From contig JAPTJF010000390.1 in the NCBI GenBank assembly GCA_029339195.1, positions 1 to 61,209 on the forward strand: DNA of 61,209 nt, in the 5' to 3' direction. A program made the translations under genes and the position numbers. The stretch is from Micractinium sp. NFX-FRZ (Eukaryota; Chlorophyta; Trebouxiophyceae; Chlorellales; Chlorellaceae). A model generated the notes under the pieces. The model worked only from the letters and a program-made list of their open reading frames with translations, was not told where the DNA came from and ran no database searches. Positions 45,701 to 56,346 of this stretch are shown here, one piece after another (within the stretch, counting starts at the first letter, position 1; each line of letters starts with the position of its first letter).

Positions 45701-48700
45701 ACAATCCTTACAAAAGCGCCCCCTGCCCGCACCTGCGCCATGGACTCGATGATCATCTGGGTGTCCTCCAGGCCATAGCCCACAGCGGCCTGCAGGCGCA
45801 GCGCGGTCGCCGCGTCCATCTGGCACTCAGCCAGCACGCTGCGGGTGGCGGGGGTGGGGGCGGGAAGAGGAGGGGCGGGCGAAAGTGGGGTAAGCAAGAG
45901 CGGGCGGGGCGGGAGCGTGCGTGTGCAGAGGTCGAGGGTTGGTGCACCGCAAAGGGGGCAGCACCCTGGACCCGACACAGCTCAAAAGCAAGCAAGCAAG
46001 CCGGTGCGGACCTGGCGCCCTGCCGCCCCCTCCACCCTGCCACCTCAGCACCTCCACTGCCAGCCCGCCACTCACTTGGACGCGTTCATCTCGCCCAGCT
46101 TGCGCGCGCAGGTCTTGACCCACTCGCCGTAGGGTGCCCGCGTGGCCACGTCCTTGGCGATTTCCGTGTTGGTGCGGAAGGTGCCAGTGGCCAGGTCGGC
46201 GCACACCATCTGGCCGGGGCCCAGGCGGCCCTTGGCCACAATGTTGCCCGCGTTGGTCAGCACGTCGCCCAGCACGCCCACCTCGGAGGCCACGTACACC
46301 ATGTCGTCGGCGGTCTGTGGGCAGGGAAGGCAAAAGACATGCGGAATGTTTACTCAATCAAAGGGAGGGCGTACTGAAAGGTCCCCTCGGCGGGCCATGT
46401 GCACCGTGACGTCAGCAGTCAGCCAGGGGCGACCGTGGCCGTGCAGGTAGGGTTGTTGGAGGCTCAATCGCGCTGTTTACGTGCCCCCCAGGCCCCACCC
46501 AGCTGCCCCTCAGCCACCGGCCGGCCCTCACCTGCCAGAAGCGCGCGGGGCGCAGGCCGTTGCGGTCCAGGCGGCAGCCGACCTTCTTGCCGTCGGAGAA
46601 GACGAGGAGGGCGGGGCCGTCCCACCCCTCCTGCAGGCCCTCGTAGTACTCGTAGAAGTCAACCACCTGCGGGTGGGCGGGCGGGTGGGGCAGTGCGGGG
46701 GAGGCACACAGACATTGGAGGTCAGCAAGCCTAGCTTGGCAAACACCTGATGCCGAGGTTGCGCCGACGGGCGGCCGGCGCGCGGATGGTGTATGCATCC
46801 CCGCCCCTCCTTCGCTGGCATCAAGGTATGCCCCCTTCCCCACACCACCACGCACTCGTGCACCCCTACACCCCCTCTGGAAACCCCAATGCCCTCCCTC
46901 CCCTCTCCCTCTCTGCACCTCGGGGTAGTTCTTGACGAGGTCGGGGTGGTTGCGGTAGGCCTCGGGCACCAGCGCCATCAGCGCCTCCTGCGGGTCGGCG
47001 CCAGACTGCACCATCAGCTCCGCCACGTGGTCCAGGTTGGCAGAGTCGGACTCTGCATGGGACACCATAAGATGATAACAGAAGATATTACTTAAAAGGA
47101 CCATTGAAGAGGGGCAGGGTTCATTGCTTGGGTGGTGAGCGGTGAATGGCAGGCAGGGAGCGGGGGGGGCGGGAAGGCTGCGGCGCTCTGGCGGGCGGCC
47201 GACGGCGCGGCCCAGGGCAGCGCCCGTGTGGTCCCCAGCCGTACAGCACAGCACAGCACAGCACAGCGCAGCCACTCACCGCGCGCGGAGCAGAGGGGGA
47301 TGAACTCGTGCTCCCGCCCGTTCCACACGTCGTTGTGCAGGCCGGTCTGGCGGGAGGCCACCCAGTTCAGGTTGCCCTGCAGCGTGTTGATCTCGCCTGC
47401 AGCAGGGGAAGGGGGGAGACGGGAGAGGGGCGGGGTGGAGAGGGCGGATGAGGAGGAGGAAGAGGGGCAGGGTGTGGCGGGCACACATGTGAGCAGCGCG
47501 GGCCTGCTGCACACAACGGCACGCTTTGCGCGCTGGAATCGCGCGCTGTGCCCTTCCGCCACACGTGCACTGCTGGCGCTCACCGTTGTGGCCAAGCACG
47601 CGCATGGGCTGCGCCAGGGGCCACTTGGGCACGGTGTTGGTGGAGAAGCGGCGGTGGTAGATGGCAAAGGGGGTGGTGAACCGCTCGTCCTTCAGGTCCT
47701 TGAAGAAGGGGCCCACTGCGGGTGGCGGCCAGGTTGGGTGTGGGTGGGCACAGAGAGAAACATGGGGGGGATTAGGCACAGGGAGGGAATACGGGGTGGG
47801 GTTTGTGCAGCGCATTTGGTGCTTCAGGCTGCTGGGCCACCCACCCACCCACCCAGCCTCCCAGCCAGCCTCCCAGGTGGTGCCGATTCCCCTGCCCCCT
47901 GCCCGCCCCGCCTCACCTGCCGCGGAGTTGAGCATGCCCTTGTACACAATGGTGCGGCTGGAGAGGGTGCAGGCGTAGAAGTCCCAGTGGTCGTCGCCCA
48001 GCACAGCGGCCTGCAGGCAGGGCGGAGGGGACGACAAGCGCGCGTGGTGTCAGGTGGTGAGGAGGCAAGTCACTGCTTCCTACAGAGAGCTGAATGCTCA
48101 AAAGCCCGCCCCCTTCTCCTGCAACGCCAGCCGCAGCCGCGCATGGAACCACCCCCGCATCCCGCGCGCGCGCCTCTTCTGTCTCAGGTTCCTGAAACCT
48201 CCTTTCTGGCCGTCCCAGCGCCCACCCACCTTCTCCTTCTCCATGAGCTTGCGCACGATGAACAGCTCCCGCTCCAGGTCATCGCCCTTCAGCCCGGCGC
48301 TGCTCTCGATGAAGACCTGCGGGCACAGCGAGCACGGCAGGCGCGGCAGGTACAGGTTGGTTAACGGGGGGCCATGCTGGGCAGGCAGGCTGGCAGCACT
48401 CGGCACCATGGCAAGCGCTCGTGGCAGCCCAGCGCATGCCAGCGTGCTCGGGCAAGGCAGTTTGACAGGCAAGGATCTCCTCTGCACTGCCACTTGTTGT
48501 GTGTATGTTTAAATCCTAGCCGTGGCGGCAGCACCCACCTGGCGGATGCGCGGCATGGTCTTGAACGCGATCGGGCCCACCACGCTCACATCCACAGGCA
48601 CATCACGCCAGCCCACCACCTGCACCAGGAGGCGGCAAGGTGCAAGTGGGCGACGGCTTGAGCCAAGGAGCATGAATGCAGGCAGGTAGCAAAGGACAAG

Positions 48701-50589
48701 CCAGGAAGAAGCAAGAAAAAGAAATGATGCCCCAGTGCACAGCTGCATGCTGGGTCCAGCACTGACTGCCTGCTGCGTGCAGTGCGGACTGCGGCCCGGC
48801 CAACAGCTGCCACTGGCTGTGCATGCTGCTGCCGGGCTGCTGAGAGATGCTGCCCAAATTGTCCAGATGGCTGCTGTGCTGGCTGCTGGTGACTGCGAGG
48901 TTGCTGCCCACACGTGTGCCCCGCAGCTGACCAAAAGCTCCGCCGCCAGCCGAGGCTTCCAAAGACGCCTCGTGTCCCTGCTGCGATCCTCCCTCAACTT
49001 GGTCAAAAATCTGGCTGACGGCAGTGCACATGCTATCCATCATGCTATCCATCACAGATTCAGCCTCCCTCCGGGAGCTGCACCGGCTGCCTTCCTGCTC
49101 GCTGCGCCTGCTGCCCTCTTCGCAAGCCAGGCTGTCGTGGATCGCCTGCACGCCGCCTCGAGTCGTCAAGACCCTCTCTCTTCTTCTCATGAGGCTTACG
49201 CGTCTCTCACCTTGAAGTTCTCAGCCTTGGCAACCTTCTCGAAGATGGCCTTGCACTTGGCCTCCAGCTCGTCGCTGTTGGGGATGAACATCATGCCGCA
49301 GCTGCACAGCACAGCACGCACAGCACGCGAGGGCGGGCGTCAGCACAGCACCCCCGTCCATGCGCCCGTAACCTACTTGAGCAGCGCCCCGCTTGCAAGC
49401 GCGCCGTGCCTGCCTGCCTGTGATGCATCACGGAGAGTGGCACGGCATGCTGCCCCCCGGCAGGCCTGCCATCGCCTCATTCCCTGCACGCTGCCGGCCG
49501 CCGCTTCTCACCCGGTGGTCTCCTCGTTCAGCTCTGGCATCTCCGCCTTGAAGAGCGCCCACGGCACCTTGGTCATCACGCCGGCGCCGTCACCAGAGAT
49601 GTCGTCAGCGGAGCATGCGCCGCGGTGCTCCATGCAGCCCAGCGCGGTCAGCGCCTGCAGCAGCACCCATTGGTAATTTTAAGTACCCAGCGGTGAGTTC
49701 GGAGCCCCTGGACTGTTAAAATACTTTGTGTTGCGCTGCCAGGAGAGCTGCGAGCCAACAAGCCAGCACCCAACTGGCAACCGCTGCCAACTGCCGGCGA
49801 GTGCTGGGCCCCCCGCAACTGCCGCTGCTGGCATGTGCCTTGCGCCCAATGTGCCGTGCGCACCTGCTCCACAATCTTGTGGGTGTGGTCATTCTTCAGG
49901 CTGGCAATCAGGCCGACCTGCAATCCATGAATGGCGGCGGTGGGCAGGCGGCGCTTTGGACGGCGGCGGCGGTAGGTTGCCCTCCTTCCTGATAGCTGGC
50001 TCTCTGGCCAGAAAGCTCAACACTCATCATGCGTGTCTACTAATATCATAATTTACTCACGCCGCAAGCGTCCAGCTCCTCCAGCAGCTGCTCCGCATCA
50101 GCAACCTCGTTCAGGTTCACAGGGGCGGCAGCCGCCTGCAGCTCCGCGGCAGGCGCAGGCTGCACAGCCGCAGAGCCAGCGGCTGCCCGGCTCAGGGGCG
50201 CCGCATCTACGGGTGCGCCAACATTCTGCTGACTGCGCAGGCCCTGGAAGGCCGGGAAGCCCTGCAGGGACAGTATTGATGGCGGCCGTGGGAATGAGCA
50301 CGGGGATGGCAGCACGTGCGCCAGACCACCAGGCAAGTATTGAAGCTGTGTGTATGAAGCATTCAGGAGAACCGCGGCGGCTTGCTGCACTGGTAAGGCG
50401 TGGTAGGGCAGGGTTGCCCCTATCGAGCATGCAGGCTGCCCTGCCAGCCATTGCGCCGCCAATGGCGCTCACCTTGGAGCTGGGCTTGTTGGTGAGGGAC
50501 CGGGAAGCGCGGGGAACGCTGCGGGTGTTGCGCTCAGCTGCAAGCCCCACCGAGGCCCTAGAAGTGCCGGCCGCAGCGCGGGCCTCCAT
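36728..50589 (-). CDS. GLU1: ferredoxin-dependent glutamate synthase (Fd-GOGAT), plastid precursor
   Basis: About 37 exons coding some 1,630 residues. 2-oxoglutarate plus glutamine plus reduced ferredoxin gives two glutamates, in the chloroplast GS/GOGAT cycle. Exon 1 (50589-50473) and most of exon 2 (50261-50061) form a Ser/Ala/Arg-rich transit and propeptide of about 104 residues; Cys105 in [13 protein letters not shown] is the N-terminal amidotransferase nucleophile after processing. Then [20 protein letters not shown] and [12 protein letters not shown] (glutaminase), [17 protein letters not shown], the central domain (FAFES-type [10 protein letters not shown]), the FMN-binding [15 protein letters not shown], and the 3Fe-4S cysteines in [19 protein letters not shown] (C-x5-C-x4-C). 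The C-terminal beta-helix ends with [20 protein letters not shown], as in Fd enzymes; no NADH beta-subunit follows. Several introns carry copies of exon ends (about 38700, 40631-41060, 43350-43451). Confidence 0.95.
38635..38675. repeat. 14-bp minisatellite, three units
   Basis: GCGGTCAAACCCAG repeated about three times in the intron after Fd-GOGAT exon 32; another isolated GGTCAAACCC lies at about 38780. Confidence 0.85.
38690..38930 (-). repeat. decayed copy of Fd-GOGAT exon 32 end in the next intron
   Basis: The exon tail reading CAGGAGGTGCACAGCAACGG recurs about 176 bases downstream as CAGCGGGTGCACAGCAATGG, followed by a similar donor stretch (GTGGGTGC in both). Confidence 0.65.
40631..41090 (-). 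repeat. five-rung ladder of an exon end plus donor in Fd-GOGAT
   Basis: The exon coding QLIYDLHQ ends at donor 41060 (-). Its last 30 or so bases and the first 20 intron bases recur downstream, with donor-equivalent sites near 40964, 40846, 40747 and a degenerate one near 40630. Spacings are about 96, 118, 99 and 117 bases, suggesting doubling of a two-copy unit of about 215 bases. Confidence 0.92.
43330..43460 (-). repeat. duplicated exon start with acceptor in Fd-GOGAT
   Basis: Exon [15 protein letters not shown] begins at 43350. A near-identical copy ([16 protein letters not shown], then junk) begins at 43451, 101 bases upstream, also preceded by CGCAG. Reading through would shift frame, so the 43350 acceptor is the functional one. 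Confidence 0.9.
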
Positions 50590-50965
50590 CAGATTCCCGA
50601 GCTGTGACGCGGTGCTGGCGGGGGTGGAGTGGATCGGCGAAAGCGAAAGAGGCCGGCACCGGCAAGGGCGGGCAGGCTGGCCCTCACCAGCACAGCGGGC
50701 ACGCCATGGGGGGCGGCGGGTGGTGTGTAAAAGGTGTGAATGGGGGTTGGTGTTCATGCTGAGATCCAACCTGTGTTGCTGCCTCCAGCACCATTCCTTC
50801 ACTCACACACCCTGCGGGACGGCCAGACAAAGTCACTACAAAACCTGCAGGCGGCTGTCAGACGGCAACAGCCGCTCATGCCCAGCCTCACGCTGCTCCT
50901 CCAGTCTGCTGAAGAGGCGTGTCGAGTCTGTCCTCCCGCATCCACCACCATCCAGCTGTGTATTC
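50590..50965. other. promoter region of Fd-GOGAT
   Basis: About 380 bases between the UNG poly(A) signal and the Fd-GOGAT ATG. No TATA-like box stands out. The first in-frame ATG of the transit peptide was taken as the start; an upstream leader exon cannot be excluded. Confidence 0.45.
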
Positions 50966-50970
50966 TTACA
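50966..50970 (-). terminator. TGTAA poly(A) signal of UNG
   Basis: TGTAA on the minus strand, about 360 bases past the stop at 51333. Confidence 0.5.
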
Positions 50971-51332
50971 CGTGGGTGCACGCTGTTCGGTTGCAACGAC
51001 ATGCCCAGGTGGGCATTCTGACAGCGTGCCAGGATGCGGCAGCGCCGCCAGCACCGCCGGCCTCACTCGATGCACCACTGCAGCGTCAAGGGGTGAAGGT
51101 CCGCAATCAACGTGGGGGCTCGGCACCATGCATGCCGCAGCTACCCTCCATTTCTGTTAGGCATGCCATCCATCAATCCTGCTTTACCTCGGGCAGCACA
51201 AAGGGCAGGCAGGCTCTCGAGCCTCCTGGCACTCCCAGGTCAGCCTCTCAGCCTGCCCAACCTCTCCGCCTTGGTGCCCGGCAATTCAGACCACAAGCAG
51301 ACCAGCCCCAGAATGCCTAACTGGCAGGCTGA

Positions 51333-54006
51333 TCAGCTGTTGCTCACGTCAATGGGCAGCTGGCCGTCCTTCTGCAGCAGCTCGTTGGTTTGCGAGAAGT
51401 GGCGGCAGCCAAAGAAGCCTCGGTTGGCGCTGAGCCCGCTGGGGTGCGCCGCCGTCAGCACGTGGTGCTTCCGCCGGTCAATCACCTTGCCTTTCTCCTG
51501 CAGGCGCAATGTGGAGAGGAGAGCAAAGGGGTCTGGCATGGGCTTGGGGGAGATGCAGAGCAGGCAGGGGCTACAGTGGGCAGAAAGTGCTGTGCTGCCA
51601 GCGTCGCGGCCTTGAACAAAGCGCTCCATGCATGGTGCAGGTATCAGTTGAGCCAGGCAGTACGCCCCTGGCCTGCGCCGCCGCGGACGGTGCACCCAAA
51701 TTGGCCCATTTCCCCAGCTTGCCTGCGCATACCGCCCCCACAGAAGGAAGACGATGCCGGTGCGCTGCTGGGACAGCTGGGAGATTGCCGCATCAGTGAA
51801 CTTCTCCCAGCCCTTCTTCCCATGAGAGGCCGCGTTGTGCGCACGCACGGTCAGCACTGCACGAGGGGGAAGGGCGTGGTGCAGGCGGCAGCAGGGCGGT
51901 GGCAGCGTTGGGCTGAAGGCGGGGTCAGGAAAGCCTCAAAGGCATGGCGCCTCGAGAGGTGTGGCGTGTGGGCAATGGGGGCGTCTGGGCCAGAGTGCTC
52001 CGCTCCCCCTCCCAGCCCACCCATTTGTGTTTTGACACCCTAGCAAGCAAGCACTCACCTGCGTTCAGCAGCAGCACTCCCTGGTGCGCCCACTTCTCCA
52101 GGTTGCCGTGCGAGGGGGCTGCAGAGGGGCGGGGGAAGGCGGCGCAGGGCAAGGCTGGTGTAAAGGGGCCGGCCTGTTGAGCGGAGCAGAAGACTCTGCT
52201 CAAATACCCGCCTACCAAACCAACCTTGCCAAGCCTCCGCCCACCTGCCTCCGCCCACCTGCCTGCCCAGCACTTTTGATGCCTGCGGATGACCACCCTG
52301 CCTTCCCAGCTTTGAAAAAAGCAGCCAAAGCAATACTGCCGGCCTCACCTGGGCAGCCCAGATCTGCATTGAGCTCCTTGTACATGTTGCGCAGGCTGCT
52401 GGGCGTCTTGATGCCCTGCGGCGGATGGTCGGGCAGCGAGAGAATGATACAAGAGTGCAGAGAGAGGCAGCGGCATGGTGCCATGCGCTACCGGGCGTGT
52501 CGTTCGCAGCTGGGCACTCCTGGCGGTGGGACAGCAGCCGCAGTAGAAACCTGCCTGCCTATCCTGCCAGCCCGCCCCTCCAACCAGACGCAGCCCCGCC
52601 ATCCACGCATGCTTGCCTTGGGCACCGAGAAGGAGAGGCCCATGGCCTGGCCAACATCGTGATAAGGGTCTTGTCCAAGGATAACAACCCGCACATGCTC
52701 CACTGGGCAGCCGTTGAGCGCGCTGCAGGGCCGCGCGGGCAGGCGGGCAGGCAGACGACGGACAATGTGAACGTCATGGGGCAGGCAGACACATGAGTGC
52801 GGCAGCCACGCATGAACCCGAGCCTGCCTGCCATGTGCCCACACCTTGCTACAGCACTGCGCCCCATAGATACCCTCTATTGCTGTGATAATCACTGTGC
52901 CGGCCCTGCCACACGCCGGCATACTGGGGAGGAAAGAGCATCTGGCTGCCGCCCCACTCGGCTACCAACCCCAATGCCGCTGATTGGCAAGGCTGCTGAT
53001 TGGCAAGAGTCCCTCTCGCCCGAATTGAAGTGCTTGGGCGGGAAGATGCCCGTGCGGCTGACACCCCACCTGCCCACTGCCCCGCACGACAACAGCCCAC
53101 TTCCTGCCAAAAAAGCGGTACTCTCACCGGAAGATGCAGTGCTTTGGGGGGAAGACCGGCTGGCTGCCGCCCCACTCGGAGCGCACAAAGGCCTCCAGCT
53201 GAGAGAAGTAGGGCTTGGCCAGCTCTGGCGCCAGCAGCTGGCGCCAGCTGTCCTCCACAAGCAGCTCGCCCAGCGCCGGCAGCCCGCCCACCGCTTCGGC
53301 GCGCAGCACCACCTGGGGGGGAAGGGGGGCAGATGGAGGTGTAAGTTCGGGCAGGGGAAAGAGAGGAGGGTAGGGGCAGGCGGGGAAGGGCATGGCGGCA
53401 CAGCACCTGCCTGGGCTAATGCTGCGTGCCCATGTGTGTTTTGGTTACAAGTTCCAGGGATTGGCAGATGCTGTGCTGAACCCGCTGGCATGCGTGCTGG
53501 TCGGAGCACCACACCTGCTTGGCCAGTGCGGTATTGCGGTTGGCATGTGAGCGCAGCAGCTGCTGCTCGCTCAGCTGCGCTTGCGGCACACTTGCTGCCT
53601 GGCTGCCCCCCTCGCCAGCGCTGCTGCCACTTGCTGCTGCCGCTGCCGCTGCCGCTGCCGCTGCGCCGGCAGCTGGATGCTGGGCCTCAGCGCCTGCCTG
53701 GATGCTTTGTGCGGGTGCCGCTGGGGCGTCCGCTGCCGCTGCTCCGCTGTTTTCTGGCATTGCACCAGCATCGGCCTTGGAGGTGGCCGCCGTTGTGGCA
53801 GGCCGCTTGAAAAAGGTGTCAATTGACTTTTGCCCCATCGCTGGTGCGCCGTGCGTGGCGGCGGCAAAGGCGGGCACAGCGGTGCCTGAGGAAGCGTCGC
53901 TGCCGCTCCTGCTGGTGTTGGCGCTCCTCCTGTAGCTGGCCAAATGTTGGACCGCACTCAAGCTCCCACCAAGGCGCAGCACAGCCACGCGGGCCAGCAG
54001 GGGCAT
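51333..54006 (-). CDS. UNG: uracil-DNA glycosylase, family 1
   Basis: Removes uracil from DNA in base-excision repair. Exons: start to 53515, 53312-53128, 52722-52617, 52415-52349, 52118-52059, 51856-51723, 51497-51333; phases close to 402 residues from ATG 54006 or 346 from ATG 53838. Catalytic motif GQDPYH, uracil-pocket [19 protein letters not shown] and the leucine-loop motif [13 protein letters not shown] are all present. The shorter form starts [13 protein letters not shown], a PCNA-interacting PIP box (QxxIxxFF) as in nuclear UNG2. The longer form adds about 56 residues ([16 protein letters not shown], Arg/Ser-rich) that look like an organelle presequence. An Ala-rich linker joins the N-terminus to the domain. 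Two introns (donors at 52616 and 51722) begin with GC. The intron after 53128 holds copies of the exon end. A 318-base gap separates it from the divergent Sel1 gene. Confidence 0.95.
52930..53185 (-). repeat. decayed copies of UNG exon 2 end in intron 2
   Basis: The exon tail coding [16 protein letters not shown] recurs piecewise in the following intron: FPPKHF-like at about 53062-53005 and [15 protein letters not shown] at about 52965-52925. Confidence 0.8.
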
Positions 54007-54324
54007 ACACAGGCCTGGGAAAGCAGGTCTGGTTTGAACGGAGAGCCCCCGAAGCGGCCTGTCAGCACTCAACAGGCGGCCGATATCGATGCGATCGCCG
54101 ACAATGAAATCAAACAGAAGAAGAGCAACCCCTGCGTGCAGGGGTTCTTGCTGCCAAGCGTGCTGCGCTGCCACTTCCCCGATTCCCGGGCCGAATAGCC
54201 CGCTTCTCGCCGTCCTGAGCAACAAATCGGTTTGACGCTCAAAGGCGTGCTTGCAGCCTTCGCCATCTCGCTGTCGAGAGCGCTCCGCTCGCTCTCCTGG
54301 CTGGCGGCTCTCTCCTGTCGCCGT
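54007..54324. promoter_or_regulatory. shared divergent promoter, UNG and Sel1 genes
   Basis: 318 bases between the two divergent start codons. It contains a 7-base inverted pair, CCCTGCGTGCAGGGG, at about 54128. No transcription-factor site is identified. Confidence 0.4.
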
Positions 54325-55214
54325 ATGCCAGGCATCTCTGCAACGTTTGCCAGCGCTGTCCGTCGAGTGCAGCGCCCTTCCTTCTCGCCCAGTGCCCCCT
54401 TGCCTCGCTACGTGTCCTCTCTGCGCAAGGGCAAACTCTTCAAGCAAACCACAGTCAGCCAGATGGCTGCGCAGGGTGAGCGCCCCGCTGCTTAAGGCAG
54501 GGGACCTGGCGGCAGCGGGTGCCGCCACTGCCTTGGAGGGCTGAAGGCTGCCTGCCCACCGACTGTACTCTCTGCCCTCCCCTCAACGTCACTGCCCTCC
54601 GCCCTCTGCCTGGCTGTCTGCCTGGCCGCAGGCAACAACTTGCCTAGCGCTGCGGCTGCGCCGTCACCGTCGCCGCAGCCGGCCAAGCCGCAGCCGCCGG
54701 TCGTCATGCTTCCCGACGGGCGGCTGCAGCAGCCTGCGCGACTGGGAGCTGTAGTGTCGGATGCGCTGCGCCGTTGGTACCTGGAGACAGAAAAGGAGGC
54801 GATGCGGGGAGACGTGGTGAGCGGAGGCAGTTGCTGCTTGTTGCCTCCGCCACGCACCAGCGGCTGTGGGGTCGCTGGGCGTGGCCAGCTGCTCTGCCAA
54901 CCGCAAACCCTGCAGGCGTTGCCAACACCGCTTGTGCCCACAGGGCGGCCTGCATGCTCCTTTCCAAGCCGTGAAGCAGTGCACCCATCGGCCTTCCAGA
55001 GCCCCGCTCCTTAACACTGCCCTGAACACTGCCCTCTGCCTCCCTCCCCGGCTGCCTGCCCGCCCGCCCTGCCCCGCAGAAGGCGCAGGCGCTGCTTGGC
55101 CAGATGCTGATTGAGGGGTACGGGTGCGAGGCGGACCCCACAAAGGGGCGGGAGTGGGCGGAGAAGGCGCGGCGACGAGGCTACCGCATGGATGGAGTGT
55201 ACTGCAAGATCTGA
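54325..55214 (+). CDS. small Sel1-repeat protein with probable organelle presequence
   Basis: Exons 54325-54475, 54632-54816, 55080-55214; phases close to 156 residues. The N-terminus is Arg/Ser-rich without acids (MPGISATFASAVRRVQRPSF), like a mitochondrial or plastid presequence. A conserved-looking block, MLPDGRLQQPARLGAVVSDA, then LRRWYLETEKEAMRGD, leads into one Sel1/TPR-like repeat: AQALLGQMLIEGYGCEADP, then GREWAEKARRRGYRMDG (pattern AxxxLGxxxxxGxGxxxDxxxGxxWxxxAxxxG). Sel1 repeats mediate protein contacts; the specific role is unknown. It shares a divergent promoter with UNG. Confidence 0.8.
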
Positions 55215-55941
55215 GCGCCCGCTGCCTGCCTGGCTGCCTGGCTGAGCCGGCTGGCTGGCCGGCCGGCCGGCCCGGCACGGCCCGGCTTCCTGGGCCGGCT
55301 GGGTGTCTGAATGGATGCTTGGAGCCTGGCGGACCCTGCACCGTGGCTCATTGCCGCTGGCCCGCAGCTGGCGATGCGACGTGTGCCAGTGTGGCTCAAA
55401 CCCAACATGCACCGGCAGCCAGCTCCGCCGCACCCTGCTGGTTGGCTGCAGCCAATGTGCCCCCAAATCTACGTGGCGGCACAACCTCGCCCGCCTCCCC
55501 CCTACCCACCACACTCGCCTGTTGCTCGTACTCGGCTGCTGCCTAGCATGCGGGCTCCGCCCCGCCCAAGTTGCCCGTTTTCCCTGCTCCCATTTTTCTT
55601 GCACCCCCGTCACCCCTTTCTCCGCTTTCCCTGTGTACGCAGCAGTAGGCGTTTCTCTTACATATTATTGCTGGCACCTCTGCTGCTCCCCCCCTCCCCC
55701 CTCCCTGTTTCCCTGTTGTTTCTGCACGCTCGGCTCCGTCTTCCCTGCTGCGCTCTCTCCCCGCTCCCCAATCCTTGCTGCCCGTGTGTGCCTCGCACCT
55801 TGCGACAGGCATGTAATCAAAGCTGCAGCAAAGATGAGAGGAGGAGGTATAGACAGCCATTCGAGTGCTGCATGTAGCCACGCACTGACAGGGCTGCGCC
55901 AGGGCTGCGCTCTGCCGCTCAGTGTGCTGCCGCCTGTCGCC
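55215..55941. other. 3' UTR and intergenic, no gene recognised
   Basis: Pyrimidine-rich between 55560 and 55800. A TGTAA at 55812 (+) is the likely poly(A) signal of the Sel1 gene. Confidence 0.45.
55812..55816 (+). terminator. TGTAA poly(A) signal of Sel1 gene
   Basis: TGTAA about 600 bases past the stop at 55214. Confidence 0.4.
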
Positions 55942-56346
55942 ATGGCGCGCCACCTCATGGCCTCCCTGCAACGACCAGACACTCTCCACGTGTCGCGTTG
56001 GGCGTCCTGTTGTCGACTGAAACCTGCTGCCTCGCGTAAAGGGCTTCCTTGGCTGTTCTTCAGGTGGGTACGCAGCGCCCCTTTTTAGTGGCAGTGGCGG
56101 CTGCGGTCAATCTCCGAGCCTGCCCTGCGCACTCGCGGGTCTGATGTGGGACCAGATGTGAGTGCCCAGCCCACCATTGCTCGGGCTGGTCGACATGCAT
56201 GCCGCCGCCGCCGCCATTCCTGCGCTGCTTGCACATCCTCTTTAGTGCGGTTCATCTTGCTGTCATCTTATAACAGCCAGTATTGACACCGCCATACGTC
56301 CCTCCCACCCTCCTTGAACCCCACAGCCCCAGGGAGCTACACACAA

